Assembly (NCBI RefSeq): GCF_000145255.1 | Contig: NC_014394.1 | Coordinates: forward strand, 992,001 to 1,056,000 | Source of the DNA: Gallionella capsiferriformans ES-2 | GTDB taxonomy: Bacteria > Pseudomonadota > Gammaproteobacteria > Burkholderiales > Gallionellaceae | Direction of reading: 5' to 3' | DNA: 64,000 nucleotides | Shown: positions 41,481-51,054 of the stretch, one piece after another | Layout of the letters: the number at the start of each line of letters is the position of its first letter | Numbering within the stretch: position 1 is the stretch's first letter | Notes under the pieces: model-generated | What the model saw: only the letters and a program-made list of their open reading frames with translations | Database searches by the model: none | What the model was told of the DNA's origin: nothing | Position numbers and translations under genes: made by a program

Positions 41481-42425
41481 ATGTCAGATCTGTTAAAAAA
41501 CATTGATGCCAGAACCAAGCTGGCTGGAACGAACAAGCTTGAGATCCTGATGTTCTCGCTGGGCAAAGATTTGCGCACCGATCGCGAAGAAACCTGTGGC
41601 ATTAACGTGTTCAAGGTGCGCGAGGTGATGCGTATCCCTGCTATCACCCGCGCGCCAGAGATGCCGCCTTCGGTCGAAGGGATGGTGAGTTTGCGCGGTG
41701 CGCTGGTGCCGGTGATCGATCTGGCGAAATACATCGGTCTGGTCACGGAAACCAAGCCGGAGATCATGATCGTGACCGAATACAACGCCCACACCCAGGG
41801 CTTTCTGGTCAAGGCGGTGGATAACATTCTGCGTCTGGACTGGTCTGCCATGCGCGTGCCGCCTGCCATGCTGGTGGCGGAGCTGGGCGGACTGGTCACG
41901 GCGATCACCGAACTCAAGGATAAGCGTCTGGTGATGATGATCGACGTGGAAAAAGTGCTGGCGGAGACCGGTCACTTCGGTACCGATGAGATGATTTTTA
42001 ACGCAGTGCAGCCACTGGGTCGTGAAAATCGCACGGTATTTTTTGCCGACGATTCTTCGGTGGCACGCAATCAGATCGCCCGCACACTGGATGCGATGGG
42101 CGTGAAGCACATCTCGGCGATCAATGGTCGTCAGGCATGGCTCGAATTGTCAAAAATGGCCACCTACGCCGAAAGTGCCGGCACGCCATTGAAGGATTTT
42201 GTGCAGGTGATCCTGACTGACGTGGAAATGCCCGAGATGGACGGCTACATGCTGACGCGCAAGATCAAGGAAGACAAACGCTTTAACGGCATTCCGGTTT
42301 TGATGCACTCTTCATTGTCCAGTACCTCGAACCAGCAATTGGGCAAGACTGTCGGCGTGGATGAATATGTGCCGAAGTTTGAGCCGCAAAAACTGTCGCA
42401 AACACTGGCGAGATTGTTGGCCTAA
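41481..42425 (+). CDS. cheV: CheV-type coupling protein 1 (CheW-REC)
   Basis: This 314-aa protein joins an N-terminal CheW domain (residues 15-165: ETCGINVFKVREVMRIPAIT, MVSLRGALVPVIDLAKYIGL) to a C-terminal receiver. The receiver has TVFFADDSSVARNQIARTLD, the phospho-Asp in VILTDVEMPEMDG and VLMHSSLSS. CheV couples receptors to CheA and can be phosphorylated for adaptation. The receiver carries an extra loop (LSKMATYAESAGTPLKDFVQ) typical of this CheV type. A paralogue follows after 9 bases. Confidence 0.94.
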   Translation: MSDLLKNIDARTKLAGTNKLEILMFSLGKDLRTDREETCGINVFKVREVMRIPAITRAPEMPPSVEGMVSLRGALVPVIDLAKYIGLVTETKPEIMIVTEYNAHTQGFLVKAVDNILRLDWSAMRVPPAMLVAELGGLVTAITELKDKRLVMMIDVEKVLAETGHFGTDEMIFNAVQPLGRENRTVFFADDSSVARNQIARTLDAMGVKHISAINGRQAWLELSKMATYAESAGTPLKDFVQVILTDVEMPEMDGYMLTRKIKEDKRFNGIPVLMHSSLSSTSNQQLGKTVGVDEYVPKFEPQKLSQTLARLLA

Positions 42426-42434
42426 GAGAAATAA

Positions 42435-43382
42435 ATGTCATATTCAGATGAAATGATGGGCAGCAGTGAAGATGGTTTGCTCGACAATATTGATGCCAGA
42501 ACCAATCTGGCCGGGACCAACAAGATGGAAATCTTGTTGTTCAGTCTGGGCAGCGAAGAGAAATTCGGTATCAATGTGTTCAAGGTCAAGGAGGTCAGCC
42601 AGGCCGGCAAGATCACCCGCACGCCGAATATGCCGCGCGGGGTGGATAGCATTGTGTCCTTGCGCGGCCACGTGATGCCGGTGTTGAATCTGGCCGAATT
42701 TATGGGGATGAAGCCTGCCAGTCCCCATCAAACCATGATGGTAGCGGAGTACAACACGCATATTCTGGGCTTTTTGGTGGAAGGTGTAGATCGAATTATC
42801 CGCGTGGATTGGGATAAGGTCAGGGCTGCCGAAGGCATGTTGTCCGATAAGGGGGCGCTGATTACGGCGATCACGGAACTGCCTGACGGTTCGCTGGTGT
42901 CCTTGCTGGATGTCGAGCAGATTTTATCCAATGCGTTCGGTGAGGCGATCGTCGGCAACGTGGAGCGGGTAGAGTCGGGTCACGACTTGTGTGTGTTTTT
43001 CGCCGACGATTCGATGGTGGCGCGCCGCAAAATTGCCGAAGTGCTCGACAAGATGGGCGTAAAGCACATACAGGCGAATAGTGGTCGCGAAGCCTGGGAC
43101 AGGCTCAAGACGATGGCGGATGCAGCCCAAAGTACGGGCGTGCCCTTGCATGATCAGGTGCAGGCCATCCTCACCGATGCGGAGATGCCCGAGATGGACG
43201 GCTATGTGTTGACACAGCATATCAAGGCAGACCATCGTTTCGATGGTATTCCGGTAGTGATGCACTCGTCGCTGTCCTCCGATGCCAATCGGGCGATGGG
43301 CAAACGTGTGGGGGTCGATTACTATGTACCGAAATTTGATTCAATGATTTTGTCAACGACGCTCAGGCCGTTGCTGACGTAA
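42435..43382 (+). CDS. cheV: CheV-type coupling protein 2 (CheW-REC)
   Basis: A 315-aa paralogue of the gene before it with the same two domains: FGINVFKVKEVSQAGKITRT and IVSLRGHVMPVLNLAEFMGM, then LCVFFADDSMVARRKIAEVL, ILTDAEMPEMDGYVLTQHIK and VVMHSSLSSDANRAMGKRVG. Both open with LDNIDARTNLAGTNKMEIL-like sequence, so a tandem duplication is clear. The two may couple different receptors or different signals. Confidence 0.94.
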   Translation: MSYSDEMMGSSEDGLLDNIDARTNLAGTNKMEILLFSLGSEEKFGINVFKVKEVSQAGKITRTPNMPRGVDSIVSLRGHVMPVLNLAEFMGMKPASPHQTMMVAEYNTHILGFLVEGVDRIIRVDWDKVRAAEGMLSDKGALITAITELPDGSLVSLLDVEQILSNAFGEAIVGNVERVESGHDLCVFFADDSMVARRKIAEVLDKMGVKHIQANSGREAWDRLKTMADAAQSTGVPLHDQVQAILTDAEMPEMDGYVLTQHIKADHRFDGIPVVMHSSLSSDANRAMGKRVGVDYYVPKFDSMILSTTLRPLLT

Positions 43383-43480
43383 ATACAGGATTTAGGATTC
43401 GGGATCAAGGATTCAGCTAAAAGCAGCTTCGAGGATTTTTCTGTATCCTGCATCCTGAATCCTGCAATTAGGAGATTGAA
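43383..43480 (+). promoter_or_regulatory. Repeat-rich spacer before cheY
   Basis: The spacer is made of GGATT/AATCC units (CAGGATTTAGGATTCGGGAT, later ATCCTGCATCCTGAATCCTG). GGATTCAG and CTGAATCC can form a hairpin. It may be a dispersed repeat or an mRNA hairpin that sets cheY level. Confidence 0.5.
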
Positions 43481-43870
43481 ATGGGAATAGAAAGTACGCG
43501 ATTTTTGGTGGTGGATGATTTTTCGACGATGCGACGCATCGTGCGGAATCTGCTCAAGGAGTTGGGATTTGTCCATATGCAAGAGGCTGAGGATGGCGTT
43601 GAGGCGTTGAGAAAGCTGCGTGCGGATACGTTTGACTTCGTGGTGACAGACTGGAATATGCCAAATATGTCGGGGATCGAGTTGCTGCGGGCGATTCGCG
43701 CGGATGCCAAGCTCCGTCATTTGCCGGTGTTGATGGTAACGGCTGAGGCGAAGCGCGAAAACATCATCGAGGCCGCGCAGGCGGGCGCTTCCGGCTATGT
43801 GGTCAAGCCTTTTACGGCAGCCACGCTGGACGAGAAGCTGAAAAAAATATTCCAGAATATAAATAAGTGA
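43481..43870 (+). CDS. cheY: CheY chemotaxis response regulator
   Basis: This 129-aa single receiver has [20 protein letters not shown] (acidic pocket DD), the phospho-acceptor in [26 protein letters not shown] (the conserved Thr) and [11 protein letters not shown] (Lys). It matches CheY that switches the flagellar motor. The ATG follows TAGGAG. It is coupled to cheZ by a GTGA overlap. Confidence 0.96.
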   Translation: MGIESTRFLVVDDFSTMRRIVRNLLKELGFVHMQEAEDGVEALRKLRADTFDFVVTDWNMPNMSGIELLRAIRADAKLRHLPVLMVTAEAKRENIIEAAQAGASGYVVKPFTAATLDEKLKKIFQNINK

Positions 43871-44613
43871 GCACTGAGATGACGACGAAGAAAGAATCAG
43901 ATGATGATCTTGAGTTGCTTTTTGAAAGTATTCTTGCAAAGAACACCCCGGAGAAATCGGTTGATGGTTCAGAAATAGTCGCTTGCAACATGGTAGGCAA
44001 GGAAATCGCAGACCAGGATCGCATGATAAATCAGCTGGGGAAAATAACGCGAACGTTGCACGACACCCTGCGCGAGTTGGGCTTAAATAAGCAGATTGAG
44101 CGGGTCACCTCTTCCATTCCCGATGCGCGTGACCGGTTGAATTATGTGGCGACGCTGACGCAGCAAGCCGCAGAGCGGGTACTGAATGCGACAGAAGCTG
44201 CGCAGCCGCTGGTACAGAATTTGGAAATTGAAGCACTGCATTTGGATGCGCAGTGGCAAAAGATGTTTGCGGGTGAATTAAGTAGTGACGCTTTTAAATC
44301 ATTGATCATGCGCAATAAGGTGTTTCTTCAGAATATACCCAACAAAACTACGATGGCGAATGGATATTTGATGGAAATCATGATGGCGCAGGATTTTCAG
44401 GATTTGACGGGCCAAGTTATCAAAAAAATAATTGATCTGACACAAAATATGGAAAAGCAGTTGCTGGCGTTGTTGCTGGAACAAGCGCCCGTTGATGTGA
44501 AGGCTGAACTTGATGCTTGCTTGCTGAACGGGCCTGTTATCAACTCGAACGGACGGAATGTAGTGACTAGTCAGGATGAGGTTGATGACCTGTTGGGTAG
44601 TTTGGGATTTTAA
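43867..44613 (+). CDS. cheZ: CheZ phosphatase
   Basis: This 248-aa helical protein has the CheZ catalytic segment [20 protein letters not shown] (the Gln that attacks phospho-CheY), and ends with the CheY-binding tail [13 protein letters not shown] chose the GTG at 43867 because it overlaps the cheY stop as GTGA; an ATG at 43879 is possible. It removes phosphate from CheY. Confidence 0.94.
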   Translation: MSTEMTTKKESDDDLELLFESILAKNTPEKSVDGSEIVACNMVGKEIADQDRMINQLGKITRTLHDTLRELGLNKQIERVTSSIPDARDRLNYVATLTQQAAERVLNATEAAQPLVQNLEIEALHLDAQWQKMFAGELSSDAFKSLIMRNKVFLQNIPNKTTMANGYLMEIMMAQDFQDLTGQVIKKIIDLTQNMEKQLLALLLEQAPVDVKAELDACLLNGPVINSNGRNVVTSQDEVDDLLGSLGF

Positions 44614-44652
44614 AATAGTTAACAACTATTAACTCAGGGCTGAGGTTACAAA

Positions 44653-46164
44653 ATGAGCGATTTTGCATGCGGTGTGGAACGGATATTTGATGATTTTAAT
44701 GCTGCGATGGTTGCTCAGAATGTGGCGCGCAGCAGTCCGGATTCAGAGAGCCGGTCTGACCAGACAAACGCCGCTCACGCACGGGAAAGTGTGAATTGGG
44801 AAGCGTTATTTACTGAGTTGACAGGTACGGACATCGTTACTACGGTGGGAGCGACCCGCGATCCGGAACAAATTGCCGAGGCCTTGTCGGAAGAAGAATC
44901 GACCAGGAAGGCGTTTGGTCGTCGTACCAACGATGTGCCGGGGGCGACGGTCGGCCGCCGCGATGGCGATGTGATGGTCAAGGAAGCAAAAGAGACCACC
45001 ATCCGGGTCGATACCGAACGTCTGGATCAGGTGTTGAACTTGTCCGGCGAAATCGGCTTGACCAAGAACCGGCTCAATCATCTGCGCTCCGACATTTTGC
45101 AGGGGCGGCACGATGCGGATACCTTGCGGGAACTGGACCAATCCGTCACGCAATTGGATATGCTGGTGGTGAATCTGCAAAATGCGGTGATGAAGACGCG
45201 CATGCAACCGATCGGGCGACTGTTCAAGAAATATCCCCGTCTGGCACGCGATCTGGCGCGCTCGCTGGGCAAGGATGTCGAGCTGGTGTTGACCGGTGAA
45301 GAGACCGAGATGGATAAAACCATGATCGAGGATCTGAACGATCCGCTGGTCCATCTGGTGCGCAACGCGGTCGATCACGGTGTCGAAACCGTCGAAGGGC
45401 GCATCGCTGCGGGCAAGCCTGAGAAAAGTATGGTGGAATTGAGTGCGCGCCATGAGGGCGACCATATCCTGATTACCATCGCCGACGATGGTCGCGGCAT
45501 GCGGCCGGAAGTGATTCGCGGCAAAGCCATCGAAAAGGGCTTGCTCACCTCCGAGGTGGCCAATACCCTGGATGAGAACCAATGTCTGGAACTGATCTTT
45601 CTGCCGGGCTTCTCCACCAAGGATGAAATTTCCAGTGTGTCCGGGCGCGGTGTGGGCATGGATGTGGTGAAGACCAATATTCAGAAACTCAACGGCTCGA
45701 TCAATATCGACTCGATTCCAGGCAAAGGCAGCGTGTTTACGATTTCGCTGCCGCTGACCCTGGCGATCCTGCCGGTGTTGATTTTGCGTCTGGGCGACCA
45801 GTCTTTTGCCGTGCCGCTGTCCATGGTGCGCGAAATCCTCTCCGTGACACCGGGGCAATTACAAAGAATCTCGGGTCGTGCCACCATGGTGGTGCGCGGC
45901 GAGGTGTTGCCGGTGTTGCCGCTGGCTCAGTTGATCGGTTGGGATGCTTCCGACAAGGAACCTGAAGTGGGTGTGCTGATGCAATTCGGCAACAGCAGCT
46001 TTATCTTGTCCGCCGACGGTTTTGCCGGTCACGACGATGTGGTCATCAAGTCGCTGGATACCTTCCGCCCCAAAGGCGTGGCAGGGGTCACCATGTCCAG
46101 CGAGGGCGACATTGTGTTGATACTCGACATCAAGGAACTGCTGAGCGACGTTCGGGGCAATTAG
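44653..46164 (+). CDS. cheA: CheA-like kinase lacking the Hpt (P1) and P2 domains
   Basis: This 503-aa protein has P3 (TERLDQVLNLSGEIGLTKNR), P4 and P5. P4 has the N-box HLVRNAVDHGVE near residue 233, DDGRGM near 277 and GRGVGMDVVKTN near 332. P5 is a CheW-like domain near 370-500. The first 115 residues are low-complexity and contain no Hpt helix bundle and no H-x-x-KG motif. Common CheA proteins have 650 or more residues. It resembles the P1-less half of split CheA pairs (as CheA4 of Rhodobacter). It would need an Hpt partner elsewhere. Confidence 0.9.
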   Translation: MSDFACGVERIFDDFNAAMVAQNVARSSPDSESRSDQTNAAHARESVNWEALFTELTGTDIVTTVGATRDPEQIAEALSEEESTRKAFGRRTNDVPGATVGRRDGDVMVKEAKETTIRVDTERLDQVLNLSGEIGLTKNRLNHLRSDILQGRHDADTLRELDQSVTQLDMLVVNLQNAVMKTRMQPIGRLFKKYPRLARDLARSLGKDVELVLTGEETEMDKTMIEDLNDPLVHLVRNAVDHGVETVEGRIAAGKPEKSMVELSARHEGDHILITIADDGRGMRPEVIRGKAIEKGLLTSEVANTLDENQCLELIFLPGFSTKDEISSVSGRGVGMDVVKTNIQKLNGSINIDSIPGKGSVFTISLPLTLAILPVLILRLGDQSFAVPLSMVREILSVTPGQLQRISGRATMVVRGEVLPVLPLAQLIGWDASDKEPEVGVLMQFGNSSFILSADGFAGHDDVVIKSLDTFRPKGVAGVTMSSEGDIVLILDIKELLSDVRGN

Positions 46165-46221
46165 TCGCCTCTCAAAAATAAAAATTATGAGCATGAATAT
46201 GAAAAAAGTCATTATTGTTTT

Positions 46222-49200
46222 ATGTGGGTGGCAGGCTTGATGCTCTCAATAGAGACGCTGGCGGTGGCCTGTACCAGCGTAGCCGCTAGTCAGACGGATT
46301 GGAATAAAACGGCGGCATGGAATGCAGCGTGTGGTGGTCAGCCACCTGTTGGAGCGACGGTCATTATTGCCAATGGTACGAATATTTTGGCTGATGCAAA
46401 TACGCTGAATGTGACCAACGTCACTGTGCAAGCGGGCGGAACACTGGCAATCAAGTCGGGCAAGACCATCAGCTTGAGCGGCAATTTTACCAATAACGGC
46501 ACGTTCACTGCACCGGTGAATAGCACGGTTTCACTGACCGGAACAAATCAGACGATTACCGGAAATGTTACGTTTGCCAATCTTACCGTGGCAGCATCTA
46601 CTCAATTGACATTGACGGGCAATATCATTGTTAACGGAACGACTAATCTGACACAGGCAAGCATTGCTTCTACATGTCCAGCGAATTTTTCGATAACAAA
46701 TGGCGCAGGCACGGTTGTTAGTCAAAGTTGTGCAGGCGGTGGTGCGGGCGGTGGAGGCGGCGCAGCTACGAGCTGTAATCTGACTGCCACGGCAGCAGGC
46801 CCTACCCCGATCATGGCGGGCGCAAATAACCTGACATACGGTAATGGCACAACAGTTAACGGAGGTGCGGGTGCTGTCGTGGTTACAGGGTCGAATAACG
46901 CTATTCCCGTTAGCGGGGGGACCGTGCTACCTGCGCCGACTATGTACGCCTTGCCGCCAACACCATTCCCGCTGGCGGGTGGTGCAACCGTCAATAATGC
47001 GGCCTTGGTAGCTGCGGGTACTTATGGCACTATTAACGCAACGGGCAATCCGACCGTTTTTAGCGGCGGTACTTACTATATTAAAAGCCTCAATACGACT
47101 GGCTCAATCCAATTGGCGGCAGGAACCTACTACATTAACAGTCTGAAACTGAGCGGTAATCTGATCGTGACGGGTGCGGTGAAGTTGTATATAGGCAACC
47201 AGATTGATCTGAAAAACAAAGGCATTTCGCTGAATGGGGGTGGTAATGCGGGAAATCTGCAAGTTAGTTTGTATAGTGGCGCGCAGTTTGATGCTGGCAA
47301 AAACAATACATCCTTCACTGGTTTGCTCTACAGTCCGTTCGCTAATTCACAAGTACAGTTCGATAACAATGCAGTGATTACGGGTGCGATCATTACTACG
47401 GGGGAAGTTCAGCTTGGCAATAACGTCGGGATTAATTTTAATTCTGTTGTTCAGGCACAAATCAACGGGGTGGTCTGTCCCGGTGCGGCCGTTCAGGATC
47501 ACATCGAGATTCAGCATGGTGGTACGGGACTGACTTGTTCGCCGCAGACTATCACTCTGCGCGCTTGTGCCGATGCGGCTTGCGCCACGCTTTATACCGG
47601 TGGCGGATTGACGGTTACGCCCACTCCGGGCGGTGTGCCTGTGGTGATTGGGGCGACTGGTGCTGCAATTGCCACCGTGCAGCAAGCAACAGCAGGGGGT
47701 GTCACGCTGGGTGCGACATCCAATCCTGCTTCGGCTGCGGCGACGACCTGTTTGAATACCGTTACGGGAGCGGCAAGCTGCGCCATGACATTTAATAATT
47801 CCGGCTTTCTGGTAACAGTGCCGAATCAGTTTTCCTGCATCAATGTATCGGCCACGATTGAGGCGGTGCAGACCGCACCGGCTACAGGACGTTGCATACC
47901 TGCTTACCAGAGCGTGACCCGCGCGGTGCAACTCTATACTAGCTATACCAATCCAGCTACGGGTACGCTGAGGGTAACAGCGTCCACTGGTGTGGTGAGT
48001 ACTGCCGCGCCTGGTACAGCACATAACTTGTTGTTCGATGCGACGGGTAAGGCGACGATTACGCTGAGTTACCCTGATGCAGGTCAACTTACGCTGACCA
48101 CTACGGGCACTGCACCTAGCGGTGCCGCCATGACCGGCAGTGGCACATTCATCGTTGCGCCCGCATCGTTTGCGTTCAGTGCGATTCCCGTTGCTCCGCT
48201 GACCGCAGGGCTGGCATTCAACGCGACCGTGACGGCGAAGAATGCCTGCGCCACGCCCTCACCAACGCCGAACTTCAATAGCATGTTGACGATCACTTCC
48301 AGCAACCATTTGCCAGGCATCGGCAATGCCACTGTAATCAACACAGCGCTGACAGGTTTCGTCGGCGGTGTGGTGAGTACCAATCTGACCTGGAATGAAG
48401 TTGGCACGGTAGATTTAAATGCCGGCATGAGTACTTATTTGGGATGGGCGCTGCCCACGGCAGTGGCTGGCACGCAAGCTTCTGTCGGGCGTTTCCATCC
48501 GGCCTATTTCGACACGGCAGTCACACCCGCCTGCGGAGCATTCACCTATGCGGGTTCAACAGCTCCGATCAAGGCTGGCCAGCCGTTCACGACCACCGTT
48601 ACAGCAAAGGCTGCAGGCGGTGGCATTACGGCGAATTATACGGGCTGGAATGCTTACTTCACTACTCTGTCGAACGCGGGTGCAACGACTGGATTTACAA
48701 GCAACACGATTGGGGCTGCTGGCTTTGCCAATGGCGTCGGCAGTGCAAATGTGACGTATGCTGTGGCTACCCCGCAAACCGCACCGCTTACGCTTACCCT
48801 TCGCGCCACTGATGCTGATACAGCTCAAGTCAGCTCTTCGGGCCATATCGAAGGCACAACGGAAATTCGCAGCGGTAGAGTTAAGCTGCTGAATGCCTAC
48901 GGTTCGGAGTTGCTCAACATGGCAGTGCCATTTACTGCGGAGTATTACACTTCAACACACGGATGGATGCTTAACGCGTCCGATAGCTGCACGATCACTA
49001 CTTTACCCATATTGACGTTACAGCCGAGTGGGGTTGTTGTAAGCAAAAGTGTAAATTCACCTTTTGTGGGTGGCAATGGGAATCTCTTACTGTTCATGCC
49101 TAACGTAACCGGGTATGTTGATGTCGTTGCGACGGTAATGCCATGGTTGCAATTTGCTTGGAGCGGTGCAGGTGTGAGCAATCCATCCGCACGCGCTACC

Positions 49201-49257
49201 TTTGGTGTGTATAAGGGTAATAATTTGTTTATTTATCGCGGACGACGTGGTCGTTGA
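46222..49257 (+). CDS. MshQ-like surface protein with DUF6701-type C-terminus
   Basis: This 1011-aa Ala/Thr/Gly/Asn-rich exported protein resembles MSHA-pilus protein MshQ. It has an N-terminal repetitive beta-helix (NTLNVTNVTVQAGGTLAIKS), a Gly-rich linker (AGGGAGGGGGA), and a second beta-helix-like part (GTYYINSLKLSGNLIVTGAV). The C-terminal domain has VKLLNAYGSELLNMAVPFTA and ends RATFGVYKGNNLFIYRGRRG. No other msh gene is near. The visible start (MWVAGLMLSIETLAVA) is a signal peptide lacking its basic N-region; this and a possible A6/A7 slip are treated in the findings. Confidence 0.8.
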   Translation: MWVAGLMLSIETLAVACTSVAASQTDWNKTAAWNAACGGQPPVGATVIIANGTNILADANTLNVTNVTVQAGGTLAIKSGKTISLSGNFTNNGTFTAPVNSTVSLTGTNQTITGNVTFANLTVAASTQLTLTGNIIVNGTTNLTQASIASTCPANFSITNGAGTVVSQSCAGGGAGGGGGAATSCNLTATAAGPTPIMAGANNLTYGNGTTVNGGAGAVVVTGSNNAIPVSGGTVLPAPTMYALPPTPFPLAGGATVNNAALVAAGTYGTINATGNPTVFSGGTYYIKSLNTTGSIQLAAGTYYINSLKLSGNLIVTGAVKLYIGNQIDLKNKGISLNGGGNAGNLQVSLYSGAQFDAGKNNTSFTGLLYSPFANSQVQFDNNAVITGAIITTGEVQLGNNVGINFNSVVQAQINGVVCPGAAVQDHIEIQHGGTGLTCSPQTITLRACADAACATLYTGGGLTVTPTPGGVPVVIGATGAAIATVQQATAGGVTLGATSNPASAAATTCLNTVTGAASCAMTFNNSGFLVTVPNQFSCINVSATIEAVQTAPATGRCIPAYQSVTRAVQLYTSYTNPATGTLRVTASTGVVSTAAPGTAHNLLFDATGKATITLSYPDAGQLTLTTTGTAPSGAAMTGSGTFIVAPASFAFSAIPVAPLTAGLAFNATVTAKNACATPSPTPNFNSMLTITSSNHLPGIGNATVINTALTGFVGGVVSTNLTWNEVGTVDLNAGMSTYLGWALPTAVAGTQASVGRFHPAYFDTAVTPACGAFTYAGSTAPIKAGQPFTTTVTAKAAGGGITANYTGWNAYFTTLSNAGATTGFTSNTIGAAGFANGVGSANVTYAVATPQTAPLTLTLRATDADTAQVSSSGHIEGTTEIRSGRVKLLNAYGSELLNMAVPFTAEYYTSTHGWMLNASDSCTITTLPILTLQPSGVVVSKSVNSPFVGGNGNLLLFMPNVTGYVDVVATVMPWLQFAWSGAGVSNPSARATFGVYKGNNLFIYRGRRGR

Positions 49258-49380
49258 GTGTAAAAACCTATTTTATTTCACATAACCCAATTACGCTGAC
49301 TTTGTATGGATAAACTGAGAATTTGACGGATCGCATGTCGCTAGATGCCGTTCAGCAAAATTCAACTAAGTGGAAAAACA

Positions 49381-49442
49381 CAATAAACTTGCCATAGAGA
49401 AGCGGATTAAACGTGCTATAGTAATGCGCAATAAACTTGCCA
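49381..49442 (+). promoter_or_regulatory. Direct-repeat operator candidate before fic2
   Basis: CAATAAACTTGCCA occurs at 49381-49394 and 49429-49442, 48 bases apart. A TTAAAC..TATAGT promoter-like stretch lies between. The second copy touches the ribosome site. The N-terminal winged helix of the Fic protein is a candidate binder. Confidence 0.6.
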
Positions 49443-49451
49443 AGGAATATT

Positions 49452-51014
49452 ATGTCCACCCCAAATGAAAAGCTGGCAGTTTCGTTGAAACTCTTGAAAA
49501 TCGAGCAAGATCGGGGGCTGCACGTATTTCAGAGTAAAGACTTCAGTCGTGTTCATCGTGATCGACTGGTTGCGGCAGGCTTCATGAAGGAAGTCATCAA
49601 GGGTTGGTATATCATTTCCAATCCGGCAGAGAAGACAGGGGAGTCAACGGCGTGGTATGCGTCTTTCCATGAATTCGTTACCGGATACTGCAACGTCCGG
49701 TTCGGCAACGACTGGTACCTGTCGCCCGAAGCCTCTCTACAAAGGCACGCCGGCAACACAACAATCCCTCGTCAGCTGATGATCCACACCAAAACCGGAT
49801 CGAACAACAATCTCACACTCAAATTCGAGACAGGTCTTTTTGATTACCGTTCAAAGGACTTCGCCTCCGGGGCGGATATCGTCGTCAAGGAGGGAATTCG
49901 TCTGCTCTCGTTGCCGGCATCGCTGGTACGTGTGTCACCGACCTTCTTCGCGACGAACCCGATTGATGCGCAGATCGCGCTATCGCAGATCGCGGATGCA
50001 TCCGAGATTCTGGTCAAGCTACTCGAAGGTGGCAATTCGGTCGTCGCCGGGCGAATCGCCGGTGCGATGCGCGCAATGGGTCGCGCCAATGAGAGTGATC
50101 GTATCGTCCGAACCATGCGTGATGCGGGTTATGCGGTCACTGAGAGCGATCCCTTTCAGGTTACGCTGACATCATTATTGACTCTGGCGCGAGCGGAATC
50201 AGCGTGTGCGATTCGAATCAGGCTGATGTGGGAATCGATGCGGGGGGAGGTGATTAGCGCATTCCCGCCAGCACCGGGAGTGCCGGATGATGTCGAGTCC
50301 TACATCGCGGATGTCGATGACCGGCATATCGAAGATGCCTATCATTCATTGTCAATCGAGGGCTATCGTGTGACGGAAGCGCTGATCGCCAAGATTGCAT
50401 CCGGCAAATGGAATCCTGAAGAAAATAGCGACGACAAGAATGACCGCAACGCGCTGGCAGCCAAAGGCTACCATCAGGCATTTGTTGAGGTTCGCAAGAG
50501 TTTGTCGAGTATTCTGGAACGGAGTGAGCCTGGCGAGGTGATTCGGCGCGACCATCATGACTGGTATCGAAAACTCTTCGAGCCTTCCGTCATGAGCGGT
50601 ATCCTCGAAGCTAAACATCTCGCCGGCTATCGTTCCTGGCCGGTATTCATTCGCTATGCCCGGCATGTTCCGCCCTCCTATGAATCAGTGCGAGATGCCA
50701 TGCCGGTTTTTTTCGACTTGATCTCGAAGGAGCCACAAGCGGCAGTCCGCGCAGTGCTAGGCCATTTTATCTTCGTCTATATTCACCCTTATGGGGATGG
50801 CAATGGACGCATGGCGCGGTTTTTGATGAATGCTATGCTCGCATCTGGCGGATACCCGTGGACGGTCATCCATGTCGAAGATCGAGACGGTTACATGACC
50901 GCGCTTGAACAAGCCAGTGTGAATGAAAATATCAAGCCGTTTGCCGACTTCATTAGCACAGACGTGCAAAGACAAATGGATAAAGTGTCGGCGGTATCAC
51001 CATTCCGCCCTTAA
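49452..51014 (+). CDS. Fic-family protein with N-terminal AbiEi-like winged helix
   Basis: This 520-aa protein starts with a winged-helix region (VFQSKDFSRVHRDRLVAAGF, EVIKGWYII) and an AbiEi-like middle. The Fic core is IHPYGDGNGRMARFLMNAML near residue 443 with all catalytic residues. AYHSLSIEGYRVTEA near 297 fits the inhibitory motif (S/T)-x-x-x-E-G of class II Fic proteins, so activity is probably self-inhibited. The ATG at 49452 follows AAGGA. It forms a unit with the HExxH gene that follows. Confidence 0.88.
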   Translation: MSTPNEKLAVSLKLLKIEQDRGLHVFQSKDFSRVHRDRLVAAGFMKEVIKGWYIISNPAEKTGESTAWYASFHEFVTGYCNVRFGNDWYLSPEASLQRHAGNTTIPRQLMIHTKTGSNNNLTLKFETGLFDYRSKDFASGADIVVKEGIRLLSLPASLVRVSPTFFATNPIDAQIALSQIADASEILVKLLEGGNSVVAGRIAGAMRAMGRANESDRIVRTMRDAGYAVTESDPFQVTLTSLLTLARAESACAIRIRLMWESMRGEVISAFPPAPGVPDDVESYIADVDDRHIEDAYHSLSIEGYRVTEALIAKIASGKWNPEENSDDKNDRNALAAKGYHQAFVEVRKSLSSILERSEPGEVIRRDHHDWYRKLFEPSVMSGILEAKHLAGYRSWPVFIRYARHVPPSYESVRDAMPVFFDLISKEPQAAVRAVLGHFIFVYIHPYGDGNGRMARFLMNAMLASGGYPWTVIHVEDRDGYMTALEQASVNENIKPFADFISTDVQRQMDKVSAVSPFRP

Positions 51015-51054
51015 GAACTGACAACAACGTATCGTTTAGTCCAGCATCAAAACA

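Noticed and set aside
44806..45858. A 350-codon open frame opposite cheA
   Set aside because: Shadow of cheA with no domain and no ribosome site.
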